A stretch of 64,000 nt of DNA from an uncultured Flavobacteriaceae bacterium (lineage in GTDB: Bacteria; Bacteroidota; Bacteroidia; Flavobacteriales; Flavobacteriaceae). Of this stretch, positions 8,898-18,000 are shown piece after piece. The translations under genes were made by a program, and so were the position numbers. The stretch covers positions 75,984-139,983 of the forward strand of contig CALSMD010000006.1 in the NCBI GenBank assembly GCA_943787365.1, in the 5' to 3' direction. The notes beneath the pieces are model-generated. The model saw only the letters and a program-made list of their open reading frames with translations. It made no database searches and was not told where the DNA came from. Each line of letters starts with the position of its first letter. The first letter of the stretch is position 1.

Positions 8898-9466
8898 GAG
8901 GATATTTTTAAATAGAACACTCCTTTTGACACCAACAAAATACTCCCTTCAGAATCAGGAGTTAAAATGACACTCGTAGGATTTGAAATCATGGTGATTG
9001 TAATCTCTAATTTATGAGTAGATTTTAGAGCTAATAAATTCATATTTTCAAAAACTTCTATGTGTTCAGTAAACAGGAGGGTATTTGTAGGAGAATTGTC
9101 AATATCTATCGAAAATGTATGTTGAAGCGCGTCTGCACTATCATAAAAATCCATCTTAATCTGAAAAGCCTTGTTAATACTATTCGTAATTCCAAAAACC
9201 AATTCGGCTTTTATAAGGTTGTCAACACTAAAATCTGAGTTGAAAACATCAAAAATAACCTGATCAGAAATGGATGGCAATTCTGCCCCTGAGGAATCAA
9301 CAAAGGATGCAGCCGGTTCTTGAGCATTTACTAAATTAGCTTCCACGATAGGATATATAATAAGCGTATCATATTGTTCAAAATCTGTATCCTTGATACA
9401 TGAGAAACAAGTTCCTAACACAAAAAGTAAGGATATGTATTTTATAAAGAAAGATTGTGTTTTCAT
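8894..9466 (-). CDS. Small lipoprotein, first gene of an envelope operon
   Basis: 190-residue predicted lipoprotein. The signal sequence ends at lipobox LGTCFSC, where Cys23 would carry the lipid. The mature part contains beta-rich sequence resembling an immunoglobulin-like fold, with no recognised motif. It is the 5' gene of the operon with the barrel (overlap of 4 bases) and the Pro-rich exported protein, so the three products probably form or service one outer-membrane assembly. I see no exact -7 box in front of it. Confidence 0.75.
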   Translation of the reverse strand: MKTQSFFIKYISLLFVLGTCFSCIKDTDFEQYDTLIIYPIVEANLVNAQEPAASFVDSSGAELPSISDQVIFDVFNSDFSVDNLIKAELVFGITNSINKAFQIKMDFYDSADALQHTFSIDIDNSPTNTLLFTEHIEVFENMNLLALKSTHKLEITITMISNPTSVILTPDSEGSILLVSKGVFYLKISS

Positions 9467-9519
9467 AATAAATTAGGGTTATAGTATCCTATTAAACGAA
9501 AAAATTACAATTTTATGCT

Positions 9520-10209
9520 TTAAATATACTTTTTTAATTCTAATAAATGATCCACACCAATAATATCCGCTGCTAGAGTTTCTTTGTGATAATTAAAACA
9601 AATCGCTTTCATTCCAAAATTAAGTGCACCCATAACATCCGCCTCAAGATTATCTCCTATCATCAAACTTTCTTCTGCCGTTGCTTTAGCCATTTGAAGT
9701 GCATGGTTAAAAATCTTAGGGTTTGGTTTCTTGACGCCCACCATTTCAGAGTTGGTGACTGTATGAAAAAAATGATCAATATTCGATTGGTTTAATTTTC
9801 CATGCTGAACCTCTTTGAACCCATTAGTGATGATGTGAAGTCTATAGTTTGGTTGCAAGTATTCTAAAAGTTCAATCGTTCCTGGGAATAAGTGATTAAA
9901 CGTTGACAAGTGCAAAATATAATCATCTGACAATTTATGGATAACTCTTGTTGACACCTCCATATCTAATGTTTTAAAGGCATCATTGAGACGGGCAAAT
10001 TTCAAGCTCTTTTTATCAATCTTCTCTTCTCGATACAGCTTCCAGTACTGCAGATTGATAGGCACATAAACCTCCAAAAAAGAATTCAAATCAATATCTA
10101 AATTATTTAATTTAAATATTTTATCAAAAGTCAATGCGGAGTTTTTATCAAAATCCCAAAGGGTATGATCAAGATCGAAAAAAATATGTTTTTTATGATG
10201 AAATGTCAT
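9520..10209 (-). CDS. YjjG-family HAD nucleotidase
   Basis: 229-residue haloacid dehalogenase-type phosphatase. Motif I is FFDLDHTLWDFD (nucleophile Asp12, acid/base Asp14), motif II is the HIITNGF region, and motif IV is MIGDNLEADVMGA. The 'DHTLWDFD' signature and length fit the YjjG group, which removes phosphate from non-canonical pyrimidine nucleotides such as dUMP or 5-halo-dUMP. Substrate is inferred from family only. The start overlaps the end of the upstream deacetylase-like gene by 17 bases, so it is the last gene of the long minus-strand run from adk. Confidence 0.88.
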   Translation of the reverse strand: MTFHHKKHIFFDLDHTLWDFDKNSALTFDKIFKLNNLDIDLNSFLEVYVPINLQYWKLYREEKIDKKSLKFARLNDAFKTLDMEVSTRVIHKLSDDYILHLSTFNHLFPGTIELLEYLQPNYRLHIITNGFKEVQHGKLNQSNIDHFFHTVTNSEMVGVKKPNPKIFNHALQMAKATAEESLMIGDNLEADVMGALNFGMKAICFNYHKETLAADIIGVDHLLELKKYI

Positions 10210-11500
10210 TTGAGCTGTCTAATATTATATTAAATAAGGATTTGAAATCGGACCAACGCTTAAAGGAGCTAAACGCATAATTATGAAAAATAAATGTAAA
10301 CCTTCCATTAACCTTCTTAACTTCTGAAATGGCTTTTAGCAAGGTTTCTTTTTTGTCTAAAAATGAAGCGTGTTTAAGCAGTACAAAATCCATCAATTGA
10401 AAGGGGTGAATCATCAGGGGTGTTTGGATTTCATAATCTAAATCATAAAACAAAAACGGGGTGCAAGTACCCGCTCTAAATCCAATCGAATCTGGATACC
10501 CCATTGTATAATCTGCATTAATCTCAAGATCAATAAAATTTCGATACGTCGTTGGTAAATTCACTTTAGAAAACGATGAACGTGCCGAGGTGGTCACGAA
10601 GTTTACAATTGCATCCATTTGTCGTTTTTCTGATTTCATGACCTCAATAGAATCCAATGCCATATAAGAGGCTTTGATCCCTACATTACAATAATCAGCC
10701 AACGATTTAATCAAAGAAACAAACTCCTTTTTATTGATGCTGTTATTTTTATCATAAGTCGTTAATTTTCCAATTAGAAAAAATATATTGAACTTGTTTT
10801 GTGTTGTTTTTTGACGGTTTATAATCCATTTAAAATTGTCATAGGGATCTTTTTTAAATCCAAACAACACTGGAAAACGCTCGAACAATAACTTAAACCG
10901 AAACCGATATAAATCAGATCCAATTCCTCCTAAGGTTCTTAAAAATCCTTTATTTTTAAAATAATACGCGACAGGTACATCAATCACGGGATTAATTGAA
11001 AACTTACGAGAATCGAACTCGTAGTTTGGATACTGTACTTGTAGAGCTTCTTTAAATTTATATGCCCATATGTCAATCACAGGTTGGTGTAAAAACCCCG
11101 ATTTAAAGGCTAAACTTTCTTCTTTGGTAAAACGTCCATAGCTATCTTTAACATGCGGTAAATACTCTTCATATCGACTTAACAAATAAAAGGCTGCAGA
11201 GAAAATATCAAATGGAATGTGACTTTTTTCTCCACTAGCAAAAAAGCATTTTGTATCCTCCCAAATCTGAACATTAAGTTCTAAATCCGACAAACCTTGT
11301 TCTAACAACAGGCCATTGCTTCTGACAAAAAACTCACTTCCTAAGGGCTGAGCTCCATATGACATTTTAAGACCATCATGGGCAATAAACTCTTCAATTA
11401 CATTTGTGAAAGAAACAGGGATGTAGAGAATTCTTGTACAGATTTGTTTAAAAACAAATTTGAGTCTAGGAGTAATCTTAGAAGTATATATTAACAGCAT
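10193..11500 (-). CDS. Polysaccharide deacetylase-like protein, probably catalytically degenerate
   Basis: 435 residues. The overall pattern (SRYEEYLPHVKDSYGRF, FLHQPVIDIWAYKFKEAL, ending with FHNYAFSSFKRWSDF) matches a conserved Bacteroidota family annotated as polysaccharide deacetylase. However, several expected metal or catalytic positions appear changed. The DxDNA motif that usually begins the NodB-like domain reads VIDVPVAYYFKNKG, the GIHPS motif reads GIKASY, and the later RQHFLKL motif reads ARSSFSKVNLP. The final His (FHNYAF) remains. Comparison is from memory of the family, not a search. Overlaps radC by 1 base upstream and the HAD gene by 17 downstream, consistent with a co-transcribed gene that is still maintained. 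Confidence 0.7.
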   Translation of the reverse strand: MLLIYTSKITPRLKFVFKQICTRILYIPVSFTNVIEEFIAHDGLKMSYGAQPLGSEFFVRSNGLLLEQGLSDLELNVQIWEDTKCFFASGEKSHIPFDIFSAAFYLLSRYEEYLPHVKDSYGRFTKEESLAFKSGFLHQPVIDIWAYKFKEALQVQYPNYEFDSRKFSINPVIDVPVAYYFKNKGFLRTLGGIGSDLYRFRFKLLFERFPVLFGFKKDPYDNFKWIINRQKTTQNKFNIFFLIGKLTTYDKNNSINKKEFVSLIKSLADYCNVGIKASYMALDSIEVMKSEKRQMDAIVNFVTTSARSSFSKVNLPTTYRNFIDLEINADYTMGYPDSIGFRAGTCTPFLFYDLDYEIQTPLMIHPFQLMDFVLLKHASFLDKKETLLKAISEVKKVNGRFTFIFHNYAFSSFKRWSDFKSLFNIILDSSNDISS

Positions 11501-12198
11501 TATATTAAGCGTTCATCGGCAAAACTAAAATAGGTCTTTTCTGCGACAATTATATGATCTAAGACTTTAATATCTAAACTTTCTGCTGCCAATTTGAATT
11601 TTTCCGTTAATTGGGTATCCGATTTACTTGGTATGAGTGACCCAGAGGGATGGTTGTGTACCAAAATAATAGCTATAGCAGAATGCTCTAGTGCTTGCTT
11701 CATAACAATACGAACGTCCACAATAGTGCTTGTCATCCCTCCTTTACTCAATTGTGTTTTCGCTAAAATCTTATTGGAGTTATTGAGAAACAAAACCCAA
11801 AATTCTTCATGAGAAAGATGCCCTAAAAGCGGATTCATAATCTCAAAAACCGATTTGCTTGATTTGATTTTATCTAATTGCTTTTGATCCGTTTCGCGAC
11901 GACGACAGCTTAGTTCCATGGCAGCCGCAATTTTAATAGCTTTTGCCTCCCCTATTCCTTTGAACTTCATTAATTGAGTGGTTGACAATTTACCTACGTT
12001 TTGCAAATCGTGATCGACACTTGCTAAGATTCGTTTGGATAAATCTACTGCCGTTTCATGTACCGATCCAGAGCCAATTAAAATCGCTATTAATTCTGCA
12101 TTGCTTAAAGAACGAGGGCCTTTATCTCTTAATTTTTCACGGGGACGGTCGTCATGAGACCAATTTTTTATGGAGAATGATTTGGGGGACATTGTCAT
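11500..12198 (-). CDS. radC: RadC family JAMM-domain protein
   Basis: 232 residues. The N-terminal half carries a helix-hairpin-helix (LMKFKGIGEAKAIKI), and the C-terminal half has the JAB1/MPN metalloprotease-like motif HNHPSGSLIPSKSD (His181, His183, Asp194), the zinc ligands of the family. RadC is named for DNA repair, but its biochemical role is unsettled. This is the full-length housekeeping form, not the short mobile-element variant. Start could be Met1 or Met3. It shares one base with the downstream gene, so translation is probably coupled. Confidence 0.93.
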   Translation of the reverse strand: MTMSPKSFSIKNWSHDDRPREKLRDKGPRSLSNAELIAILIGSGSVHETAVDLSKRILASVDHDLQNVGKLSTTQLMKFKGIGEAKAIKIAAAMELSCRRRETDQKQLDKIKSSKSVFEIMNPLLGHLSHEEFWVLFLNNSNKILAKTQLSKGGMTSTIVDVRIVMKQALEHSAIAIILVHNHPSGSLIPSKSDTQLTEKFKLAAESLDIKVLDHIIVAEKTYFSFADERLI

Positions 12199-12229
12199 AA
12201 ATTTTGAAGTTATTTTTTTATTTAAGAGA

Positions 12230-13594
12230 TCAACTTAAGTCAGAAACCTTCGTTTTAAGAGTTTCAAAATCCAAGTTACCATAACTTCCAGAGCTCATAA
12301 GTAACACTGTTTTTTGAGCAAACTCCAAGGAAGTTATATAGTTTTTAAAACGTGTAGGATCTGTAAAAACAATCAAGTCCTCACGCTCAAAAGCAGTTTC
12401 TATTTGAGTTTCGCTTACCGAATCTAATTTTTTTATTTCAACGGCCTGTGGCGAATAAAACACCACTGCTGTATCTGCAGCATCTAAAGTTCCCTTATAC
12501 TGTTCTAGAAAGGTAGTATTTAAACTACTATAGGTATGTAATTCTAAACAAGCAACAAGAGGGCGGTTTGGATATTGGGATTTAACAGCTTCTGTAGTCG
12601 CTTTAACCTTACTTGGAGAGTGTGCAAAATCTTTATACACCACACAACTCGTATTTTCTGCTACTTTTTCTAAGCGTTTACTCGCCCCTGAAAAACTAGA
12701 AATTGCTTCGTAAAAATCATCCTGATCAACCCCCATTTGTTGGCAAATCCACTTTGAACCTGCAAGATTATTTAAGTTATGGGCTCCAAAAACTTCGAGC
12801 GGAAGAGGACCTTCTTTTGTGTCTAAATAGGTGACCCCTTCTTCAATGGTATACTCAGGAGTTTGATACGGAAATTTACGAATTTGATTCTCGCTGTCTT
12901 CAACAATTGATTTCACATGAGGATCCTCGGTATTGTAAGAAATACTCCCTCCAACTGTGATACTATCTACAAAAATTTTAAACTGATCTAGGTAATTTTC
13001 AAAAGTTGGAAACACGTTGATATGATCCCATGCAATGCCACTTAAGAGTGCGATATTCGGTTGGTATAAATGAAATTTTGGGCGGCGATCAATTGGAGAA
13101 CTTAAATATTCATCGCCCTCAAGAACCATAAAATCGGCATCATCGGTAAGTTTTACCATCACATCAAACCCTTCCAACTGCGCACCTACCATATAATCAA
13201 CTTCGATATCATGGTAATTTAAAACGTGTAATATCATCGCTGTGATGGTTGTTTTTCCATGACTTCCGCCTATCACCACGCGTGTTTTATGTTTCGATTG
13301 TTCGTATAAAAACTCAGGATATGAATATATTTTCAGTCCTAATTCTTGTGCTTTCAAGAGTTCAGGATTGTCCTGCTTAGCATGCATTCCAAGGACCACT
13401 GCATCTAAATTTTTAGTAATTTTTTCAGAGAACCATCCAAAACTAGTTGGGAACAGTCCAGCAGCGTTTAATCGCGATTTAGAAGGCTCAAAAATAGTGT
13501 CATCACTTCCTGTAACTTGCATTCCTTTATGGTGAAGTGCCAACGCTAAATTATGCATCGCAGCACCTCCAATTGCAATAAAATGTACATTCAT
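12230..13594 (-). CDS. mpl: UDP-N-acetylmuramate:L-Ala-gamma-D-Glu-meso-DAP ligase Mpl
   Basis: 454-residue Mur-ligase family enzyme of peptidoglycan recycling, which joins the recovered tripeptide L-Ala-D-Glu-mDAP to UDP-MurNAc in the cytoplasm. The N-terminal nucleotide-binding domain starts IAIGGAAMHNLAL, the ATP P-loop is GSHGKTT (residues 110-116), and the central domain shows LEGDEYLSSPIDRRPKF, LSGIAWDHINVFP and FGAHNLNNLAG. The IGGAAM (instead of MurC's IGGIGMS) and the DEYDT-like DEYLS motif separate Mpl from MurC. It also implies a meso-DAP type peptidoglycan. Part of the adk-to-HAD minus-strand run. Confidence 0.93.
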   Translation of the reverse strand: MNVHFIAIGGAAMHNLALALHHKGMQVTGSDDTIFEPSKSRLNAAGLFPTSFGWFSEKITKNLDAVVLGMHAKQDNPELLKAQELGLKIYSYPEFLYEQSKHKTRVVIGGSHGKTTITAMILHVLNYHDIEVDYMVGAQLEGFDVMVKLTDDADFMVLEGDEYLSSPIDRRPKFHLYQPNIALLSGIAWDHINVFPTFENYLDQFKIFVDSITVGGSISYNTEDPHVKSIVEDSENQIRKFPYQTPEYTIEEGVTYLDTKEGPLPLEVFGAHNLNNLAGSKWICQQMGVDQDDFYEAISSFSGASKRLEKVAENTSCVVYKDFAHSPSKVKATTEAVKSQYPNRPLVACLELHTYSSLNTTFLEQYKGTLDAADTAVVFYSPQAVEIKKLDSVSETQIETAFEREDLIVFTDPTRFKNYITSLEFAQKTVLLMSSGSYGNLDFETLKTKVSDLS

Positions 13595-13641
13595 AGTATA
13601 AGTTTATGAGAGGTAAATATACGTAATGAGCTTAGATTTCT

Positions 13642-14556
13642 TTAAGGCTTTAACAATAAAATTAATTGCTTTTCTTCCAATGCAGATTTGAAATCAGGTT
13701 TGATTGAAAGTGCTTTTTCAATGGAGTTAAGTGCCTCGGGGGGATTTTTTTGAAGTTTAAATAACTGGGCTTGAAGCACATATGCAACCTCTAAAGGTTC
13801 GTTATCTTTAGAGGAAAAATCATCTATATAAACTTGGAGATAATGGTGTCCTAAAGAAAGTTGTGTGTTATGAACAACACAGGCTTTAGCAACAAGAAAA
13901 TGCAGCGAATTATAGTGTGTATTTATATACGTTTCCTTTGATCCATCCGATTGAAAAAAAGCTAATTCCTCTAGGCTTTCCAACCCTTTTTTATAATACG
14001 TTTTTGCTAAATCCTCTTGGTTTGAGTTTTCATAAATATATGCTTTGGCAAAATATCCATTAAGCTTGGAAAACTGTTCTAATTCACTGGCATAAACTAA
14101 TGCCTTGTTGTAACTCCCTCCTAAAAACCCAGGTAATTGAGTGTATAATTCTACCATTGCCCAGCGAACCTCCATGTGAGTGGGATCTAATTCTGCCGCT
14201 TTAAAAAATGACATTTTTACTTTAGAGATTAATCCGACTGCCTTTAATTTTGAGCCCTCTTTTGCTAGTTTCCCCAAAACGCCTCCGTACTTATAATTAT
14301 ATGTAGCATTCTCAGGAGCTAAATCGCAAAGCTGTTCGTAATACGCAGCTGCTTTGTCCCAATTGCTTTGAAAACCATAGGCATCTCCCATCAATTCTAA
14401 CAGTAGCAAATCTTGAGGAGATTTAGATAAATAAACCTCTAACTTTTGAACCGCTTGGGTGTAGTTTTTAGCTTCAAATAAGGGGTCAATTTCTTTGGTA
14501 TAGTTTTGACCTATTAAGAAATATGGGCATAACAAAATTAGTAAGAGTTTTTGCAT
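13642..14556 (-). CDS. Exported tetratricopeptide-repeat protein
   Basis: 304 residues with a signal peptide (about residues 1-16, ending LIGQ) followed by TPR-like helices: AKNYTQAVQKLEVYL, LLELMGDAYGFQSNWDKAAAYYEQL, and a C-terminal pair ending ALNSIEKALSIKPDFKSALEE. It resembles conserved flavobacterial periplasmic TPR proteins encoded next to obgE. TPRs serve protein-protein binding; no partner is identifiable. Only 12 bases separate it from obgE upstream. Confidence 0.82.
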   Translation of the reverse strand: MQKLLLILLCPYFLIGQNYTKEIDPLFEAKNYTQAVQKLEVYLSKSPQDLLLLELMGDAYGFQSNWDKAAAYYEQLCDLAPENATYNYKYGGVLGKLAKEGSKLKAVGLISKVKMSFFKAAELDPTHMEVRWAMVELYTQLPGFLGGSYNKALVYASELEQFSKLNGYFAKAYIYENSNQEDLAKTYYKKGLESLEELAFFQSDGSKETYINTHYNSLHFLVAKACVVHNTQLSLGHHYLQVYIDDFSSKDNEPLEVAYVLQAQLFKLQKNPPEALNSIEKALSIKPDFKSALEEKQLILLLKP

Positions 14557-14568
14557 GCCTTTAGTCTT

Positions 14569-15567
14569 TTAACGGTTTAACATCGCCCACAAACTATCTT
14601 TGAGTTGAATAATTCCTGTTTGGGCTACCGATGAAATAAACAAATAATCGATGGGCAATTCAGCATCCAGCTCTTGGGTAAGTTCCGTCTTTAGTTCTTC
14701 ATCCAGCATATCACTTTTAGAGATAGCAATCAGACGATCCTTGTCGAGCATCTCTGGATTATAACGACGCAATTCATCCAGTAAAATATCATATTGTTTT
14801 CTGATATCGTCCGCATCTGCAGGAATCAAAAACAATAAAATAGAGTTTCTTTCGATATGACGTAAAAAATAATGTCCCAAACCTTTTCCTTCTGCAGCAC
14901 CTTCAATAATTCCTGGGATATCAGCCATCACAAAGGATTGGTAATCGCGGTATTCTACAATCCCTAAATTTGGTTTTAAAGTCGTAAACTCATAATCGGC
15001 AATCTTTGGTTTTGCAGATGTAACTACGGAAAGCAATGTTGATTTACCTGCATTTGGAAATCCAACCAACCCAACATCTGCTAAGATTTTGAGTTCGAGA
15101 GTCACATATTTTTCTTCCATTGGAAGTCCAGGTTGTGCATAGCGTGGAGTTTGGTTTGTTGAAGATCTAAAATGCCAATTTCCTAAACCGCCTTTACCTC
15201 CTTCACAAAGAATAACTTCTTCATGGTTTTCAGTAATTTCAAAAAGAATTTCATTCGTATCTGTATCTCTAAGAACCGTTCCTAAAGGCACATCAATATA
15301 CACATCTTCTCCGTCTGCTCCCGTACTACGACTTTTACTACCGCTACCTCCGTGACCAGCCCTAAAGTGGCGTTTAAATTTCAAGTGGTGTAAGGTCCAA
15401 AGATGTTCATTTCCACGAACAATCACATGGCCTCCACGACCCCCATCACCCCCATCGGGACCTCCTTTTGTGATGAATTTCTCACGATGAAGGTGTACAG
15501 ATCCCTTTCCTCCGTTTCCAGAGCAGGCAAACATTTTTACATAATCTACAAAATTACCTTCAGTCAT
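14569..15567 (-). CDS. obgE: Obg-family GTPase ObgE/CgtA
   Basis: 332-residue ribosome-associated GTPase involved in 50S maturation and stress response. The Gly-rich Obg fold is residues 1-158 ([22 protein letters not shown]). The GTPase domain follows with G1 GFPNAGKS (169-176), G2 [13 protein letters not shown]3 [10 protein letters not shown] and G4 AISKSD. The acidic C-terminal extension of E. coli ObgE is absent, as usual in Bacteroidota. It follows adk by 15 bases. Confidence 0.96.
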   Translation of the reverse strand: MTEGNFVDYVKMFACSGNGGKGSVHLHREKFITKGGPDGGDGGRGGHVIVRGNEHLWTLHHLKFKRHFRAGHGGSGSKSRSTGADGEDVYIDVPLGTVLRDTDTNEILFEITENHEEVILCEGGKGGLGNWHFRSSTNQTPRYAQPGLPMEEKYVTLELKILADVGLVGFPNAGKSTLLSVVTSAKPKIADYEFTTLKPNLGIVEYRDYQSFVMADIPGIIEGAAEGKGLGHYFLRHIERNSILLFLIPADADDIRKQYDILLDELRRYNPEMLDKDRLIAISKSDMLDEELKTELTQELDAELPIDYLFISSVAQTGIIQLKDSLWAMLNR

Positions 15568-15582
15568 CTAATGAGTTTTATG

Positions 15583-16155
15583 TTACAGCGTATTAATTAC
15601 TGTATTCAATCGGACCGTAATATCTTCTACTGATCCAACGCCATCCACACCAAAATACTTATTCTTTGCCGCATAATACGACTTTAATATAGCGGTTTCA
15701 GCGTAATATATTTTTATTCTATTTCTAACGACCGTTTCATTAGCATCATCTGGTCTTCCGCTAGTTTCACCCCTTTTAAGAAGGCGTTCAACCAAAACCT
15801 CATCGTCCACTTCCAAAGCAATCATAGCACTGATTTCAGTATTATAAGAACTTAAAAGCCTGTCTAAAGCTTCAGCCTGTAATACATTTCTGGGAAATCC
15901 ATCAAAAATAAATCCTTTTGAATCTAAATTTTTAGCGACTTCTGCACTTAGCATATCAATCGTAACTTGATCTGGAACCAACTCGCCTTTATCCATAAAA
16001 GACTTGGCTAATGTTCCTAATTCGGTTTCATTTTTAATATTAAAACGAAACACATCTCCAGTTGAGATATGGATCAAACCATAGGTCTCTTTTAAAAAAG
16101 CGGCTTGTGTTCCTTTACCAGCGCCCGGAGGGCCAAATAATACTAGATTTTTCAT
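15583..16155 (-). CDS. adk: Adenylate kinase
   Basis: 190-residue adenylate kinase converting ATP + AMP to 2 ADP. The P-loop GPPGAGKGT (residues 8-16), AMP-binding STGDVFR and FDGFPRN, and the Arg-rich LID segment LLKRGETSGRPDDANETVVRNR are intact. It has the short LID form, without the zinc-finger insertion. First gene of the run adk-obgE-TPR-mpl and onward. A minus-strand -7 box lies 66 bases upstream, divergent from purK. Confidence 0.96.
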   Translation of the reverse strand: MKNLVLFGPPGAGKGTQAAFLKETYGLIHISTGDVFRFNIKNETELGTLAKSFMDKGELVPDQVTIDMLSAEVAKNLDSKGFIFDGFPRNVLQAEALDRLLSSYNTEISAMIALEVDDEVLVERLLKRGETSGRPDDANETVVRNRIKIYYAETAILKSYYAAKNKYFGVDGVGSVEDITVRLNTVINTL

Positions 16156-16221
16156 TTTTATTCAATCTTTTAAAATACGGACTACAAAATTGGGTCATTC
16201 TTTGTAACTAAAATCAAGCTA

Positions 16222-16229
16222 CAAAGATA
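16222..16229 (-). promoter_or_regulatory. -7 box (TATCTTTG on minus strand) upstream of adk
   Basis: The plus-strand sequence CAAAGATA is an exact TAnnTTTG match on the minus strand, 66 bases before the adk start and inside the adk/purK divergent spacer. It would drive the adk-obgE run with a leader of about 60 bases. Confidence 0.55.
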
Positions 16230-16294
16230 ATCAATTGTTAAGGTTTTGATTCGTTTTGATGCCCGATTTTAGTGTTCGATTTCATTTTTAAGTG

Positions 16295-16302
16295 TATTTT
16301 TG
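16295..16302 (+). promoter_or_regulatory. -7 box TATTTTTG upstream of purK
   Basis: Exact TAnnTTTG match ending 36 bases before the purK ATG. Together with the oppositely oriented box at 16222 it makes a divergent promoter pair in the 183-base spacer. No purine riboswitch or PurR-like palindrome was seen. Confidence 0.55.
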
Positions 16303-16338
16303 TAATGTATTTATAAATTCATTCAAGAAAATCTTAAA

Positions 16339-17493
16339 ATGGAGTATTTCTCGTCAAACTTCAAACTTGGTATTTTAGGTGGAGGTCAGCTCGGAAAAAT
16401 GTTACTTTACACAACCCGAAAATTTGACATTTATACCTGTGTTTTAGACCCCAGTCCAGAAGCTCCTAGCAAACTTGCCTGTAATGAATTCTTTGAAGGA
16501 GATTTAATGGATTATGACACCGTTTATAATTTCGGAAAAAAAGTAAATACCCTCACCATTGAAATTGAAAATGTCAATGTCAATGCCCTCAAAGCACTCG
16601 AAAAAGAAGGCATAACTGTATTTCCTTCTTCAAAGACGTTAGAAACCATCCAAAATAAAGCAAAACAAAAATTGTTTTATGTCGATCATAATTTACCCAC
16701 AGCAGCTTTCAATAGGTTTTCCTACACCAATGAAATTTACACCGCCATTGAGCACAGCAGTATTGCGTTTCCGTTTGTATGGAAAAGCGCTCAGTTTGGT
16801 TATGACGGCACGGGCGTGAAAATCGTACGCACCATTACAGATTTAAAAGACTTGCCAAATGTGGAGTGCATTACCGAAGATCTTGTACCTTTTAAAAGTG
16901 AATTGGCAGTGATTGTCGCGAGGAATGAAAAAGGAGATGTAAAAGTGTATCCTGTTGTAGAAATGGAGTTTCATCCAGAGGCAAATCAAGTCGAATATGT
17001 ATTATGCCCCGCAAGAATCTCAAAAGACATTGCAAAGAAAGCAGAATTAATTGCACTAAAAACATCCGCTGCATTTGAACACGTGGGACTTTTAGCCGTT
17101 GAACTGTTTCTTACACAAGACGATGAAATCCTAATCAACGAAGTTGCTCCTAGACCTCATAATTCAGGACACCAAACCATAGAAGCAAGTTATACCTCCC
17201 AATTCGAACAACACATCAGAGCGATTTTGGGCTTACCAATGGGCAGTACCGAAAACAAACTAAGTGGCGTAATGGTTAATTTAGTAGGCGCTGAAAATAA
17301 CACAGGTGAAGTCATTTATAAAAACATAGAAAAATTAATGGAGATGGAGGGTGTGACGCCACACATCTATGGAAAGAAACAAACACGTCCCTTTCGCAAA
17401 ATGGGACATGTAACCATCGTTAATTCTAATATCGATACTGCACGTACAATCGCCCAAAAAGTAAAACAAACAATCAAAGTAATAAGTAAATAA
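16339..17493 (+). CDS. purK: 5-(carboxyamino)imidazole ribonucleotide synthase PurK
   Basis: 384-residue ATP-grasp enzyme of purine synthesis, which makes N5-CAIR from AIR, bicarbonate and ATP. The N-terminal KLGILGGGQLGKML is the PurK signature, and the ATP-grasp core shows FPFVWKSAQFGYDGTGVKIV and the metal/ATP site NEVAPRPHNSGHQTIEA. Full length. purE follows after one base, so the two sequential enzymes are made together. Confidence 0.96.
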   Translation: MEYFSSNFKLGILGGGQLGKMLLYTTRKFDIYTCVLDPSPEAPSKLACNEFFEGDLMDYDTVYNFGKKVNTLTIEIENVNVNALKALEKEGITVFPSSKTLETIQNKAKQKLFYVDHNLPTAAFNRFSYTNEIYTAIEHSSIAFPFVWKSAQFGYDGTGVKIVRTITDLKDLPNVECITEDLVPFKSELAVIVARNEKGDVKVYPVVEMEFHPEANQVEYVLCPARISKDIAKKAELIALKTSAAFEHVGLLAVELFLTQDDEILINEVAPRPHNSGHQTIEASYTSQFEQHIRAILGLPMGSTENKLSGVMVNLVGAENNTGEVIYKNIEKLMEMEGVTPHIYGKKQTRPFRKMGHVTIVNSNIDTARTIAQKVKQTIKVISK

Positions 17494-17494
17494 T

Positions 17495-17980
17495 ATGGCA
17501 CAAGTAGGAATCATTATGGGAAGCGACAGCGACATGCCTGTCATGAAAGAAGCAATTTCAATTCTAGAAGGATTTGACATCCAATTCGAAGTGGATATCG
17601 TATCTGCACACCGAACCCCTGAAAAGTTATTTGAATATGGATCAAAAGCACATCAACGTGGATTGAAAGTCATCATTGCCGGAGCAGGAGGTGCTGCACA
17701 TTTACCTGGAATGATTGCCTCTTTAAGTCCTTTACCAGTTATTGGAGTCCCTGTAAAATCTAGCAACTCTATTGACGGATGGGACTCTATATTATCCATC
17801 TTACAAATGCCTGGAGGGGTTCCTGTGGCGACCGTTGCTTTAAATGGTGCTAAAAATGCAGGCATCTTAGCAGCACAAATTATTGGTGCTTCTGACAGCT
17901 GTGTTTTAGATAAAATATTGGTTTATAAAGAAGGAATGAAAGCTAAAGTCATGGAGGCATCTAAAAATATTAACCCCTAA
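17495..17980 (+). CDS. purE: N5-carboxyaminoimidazole ribonucleotide mutase PurE
   Basis: 161-residue class I PurE, converting N5-CAIR (the PurK product) to CAIR. Motifs: IIMGSDSDMPVMKEA at the N-terminus, VSAHRTPEKLFEY with the catalytic His, and AGAGGAAHLPGM. Only one base separates it from purK. Complete and typical. Confidence 0.97.
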   Translation: MAQVGIIMGSDSDMPVMKEAISILEGFDIQFEVDIVSAHRTPEKLFEYGSKAHQRGLKVIIAGAGGAAHLPGMIASLSPLPVIGVPVKSSNSIDGWDSILSILQMPGGVPVATVALNGAKNAGILAAQIIGASDSCVLDKILVYKEGMKAKVMEASKNINP

Positions 17981-18000
17981 GTTTTCCCTAAATAACCCCT

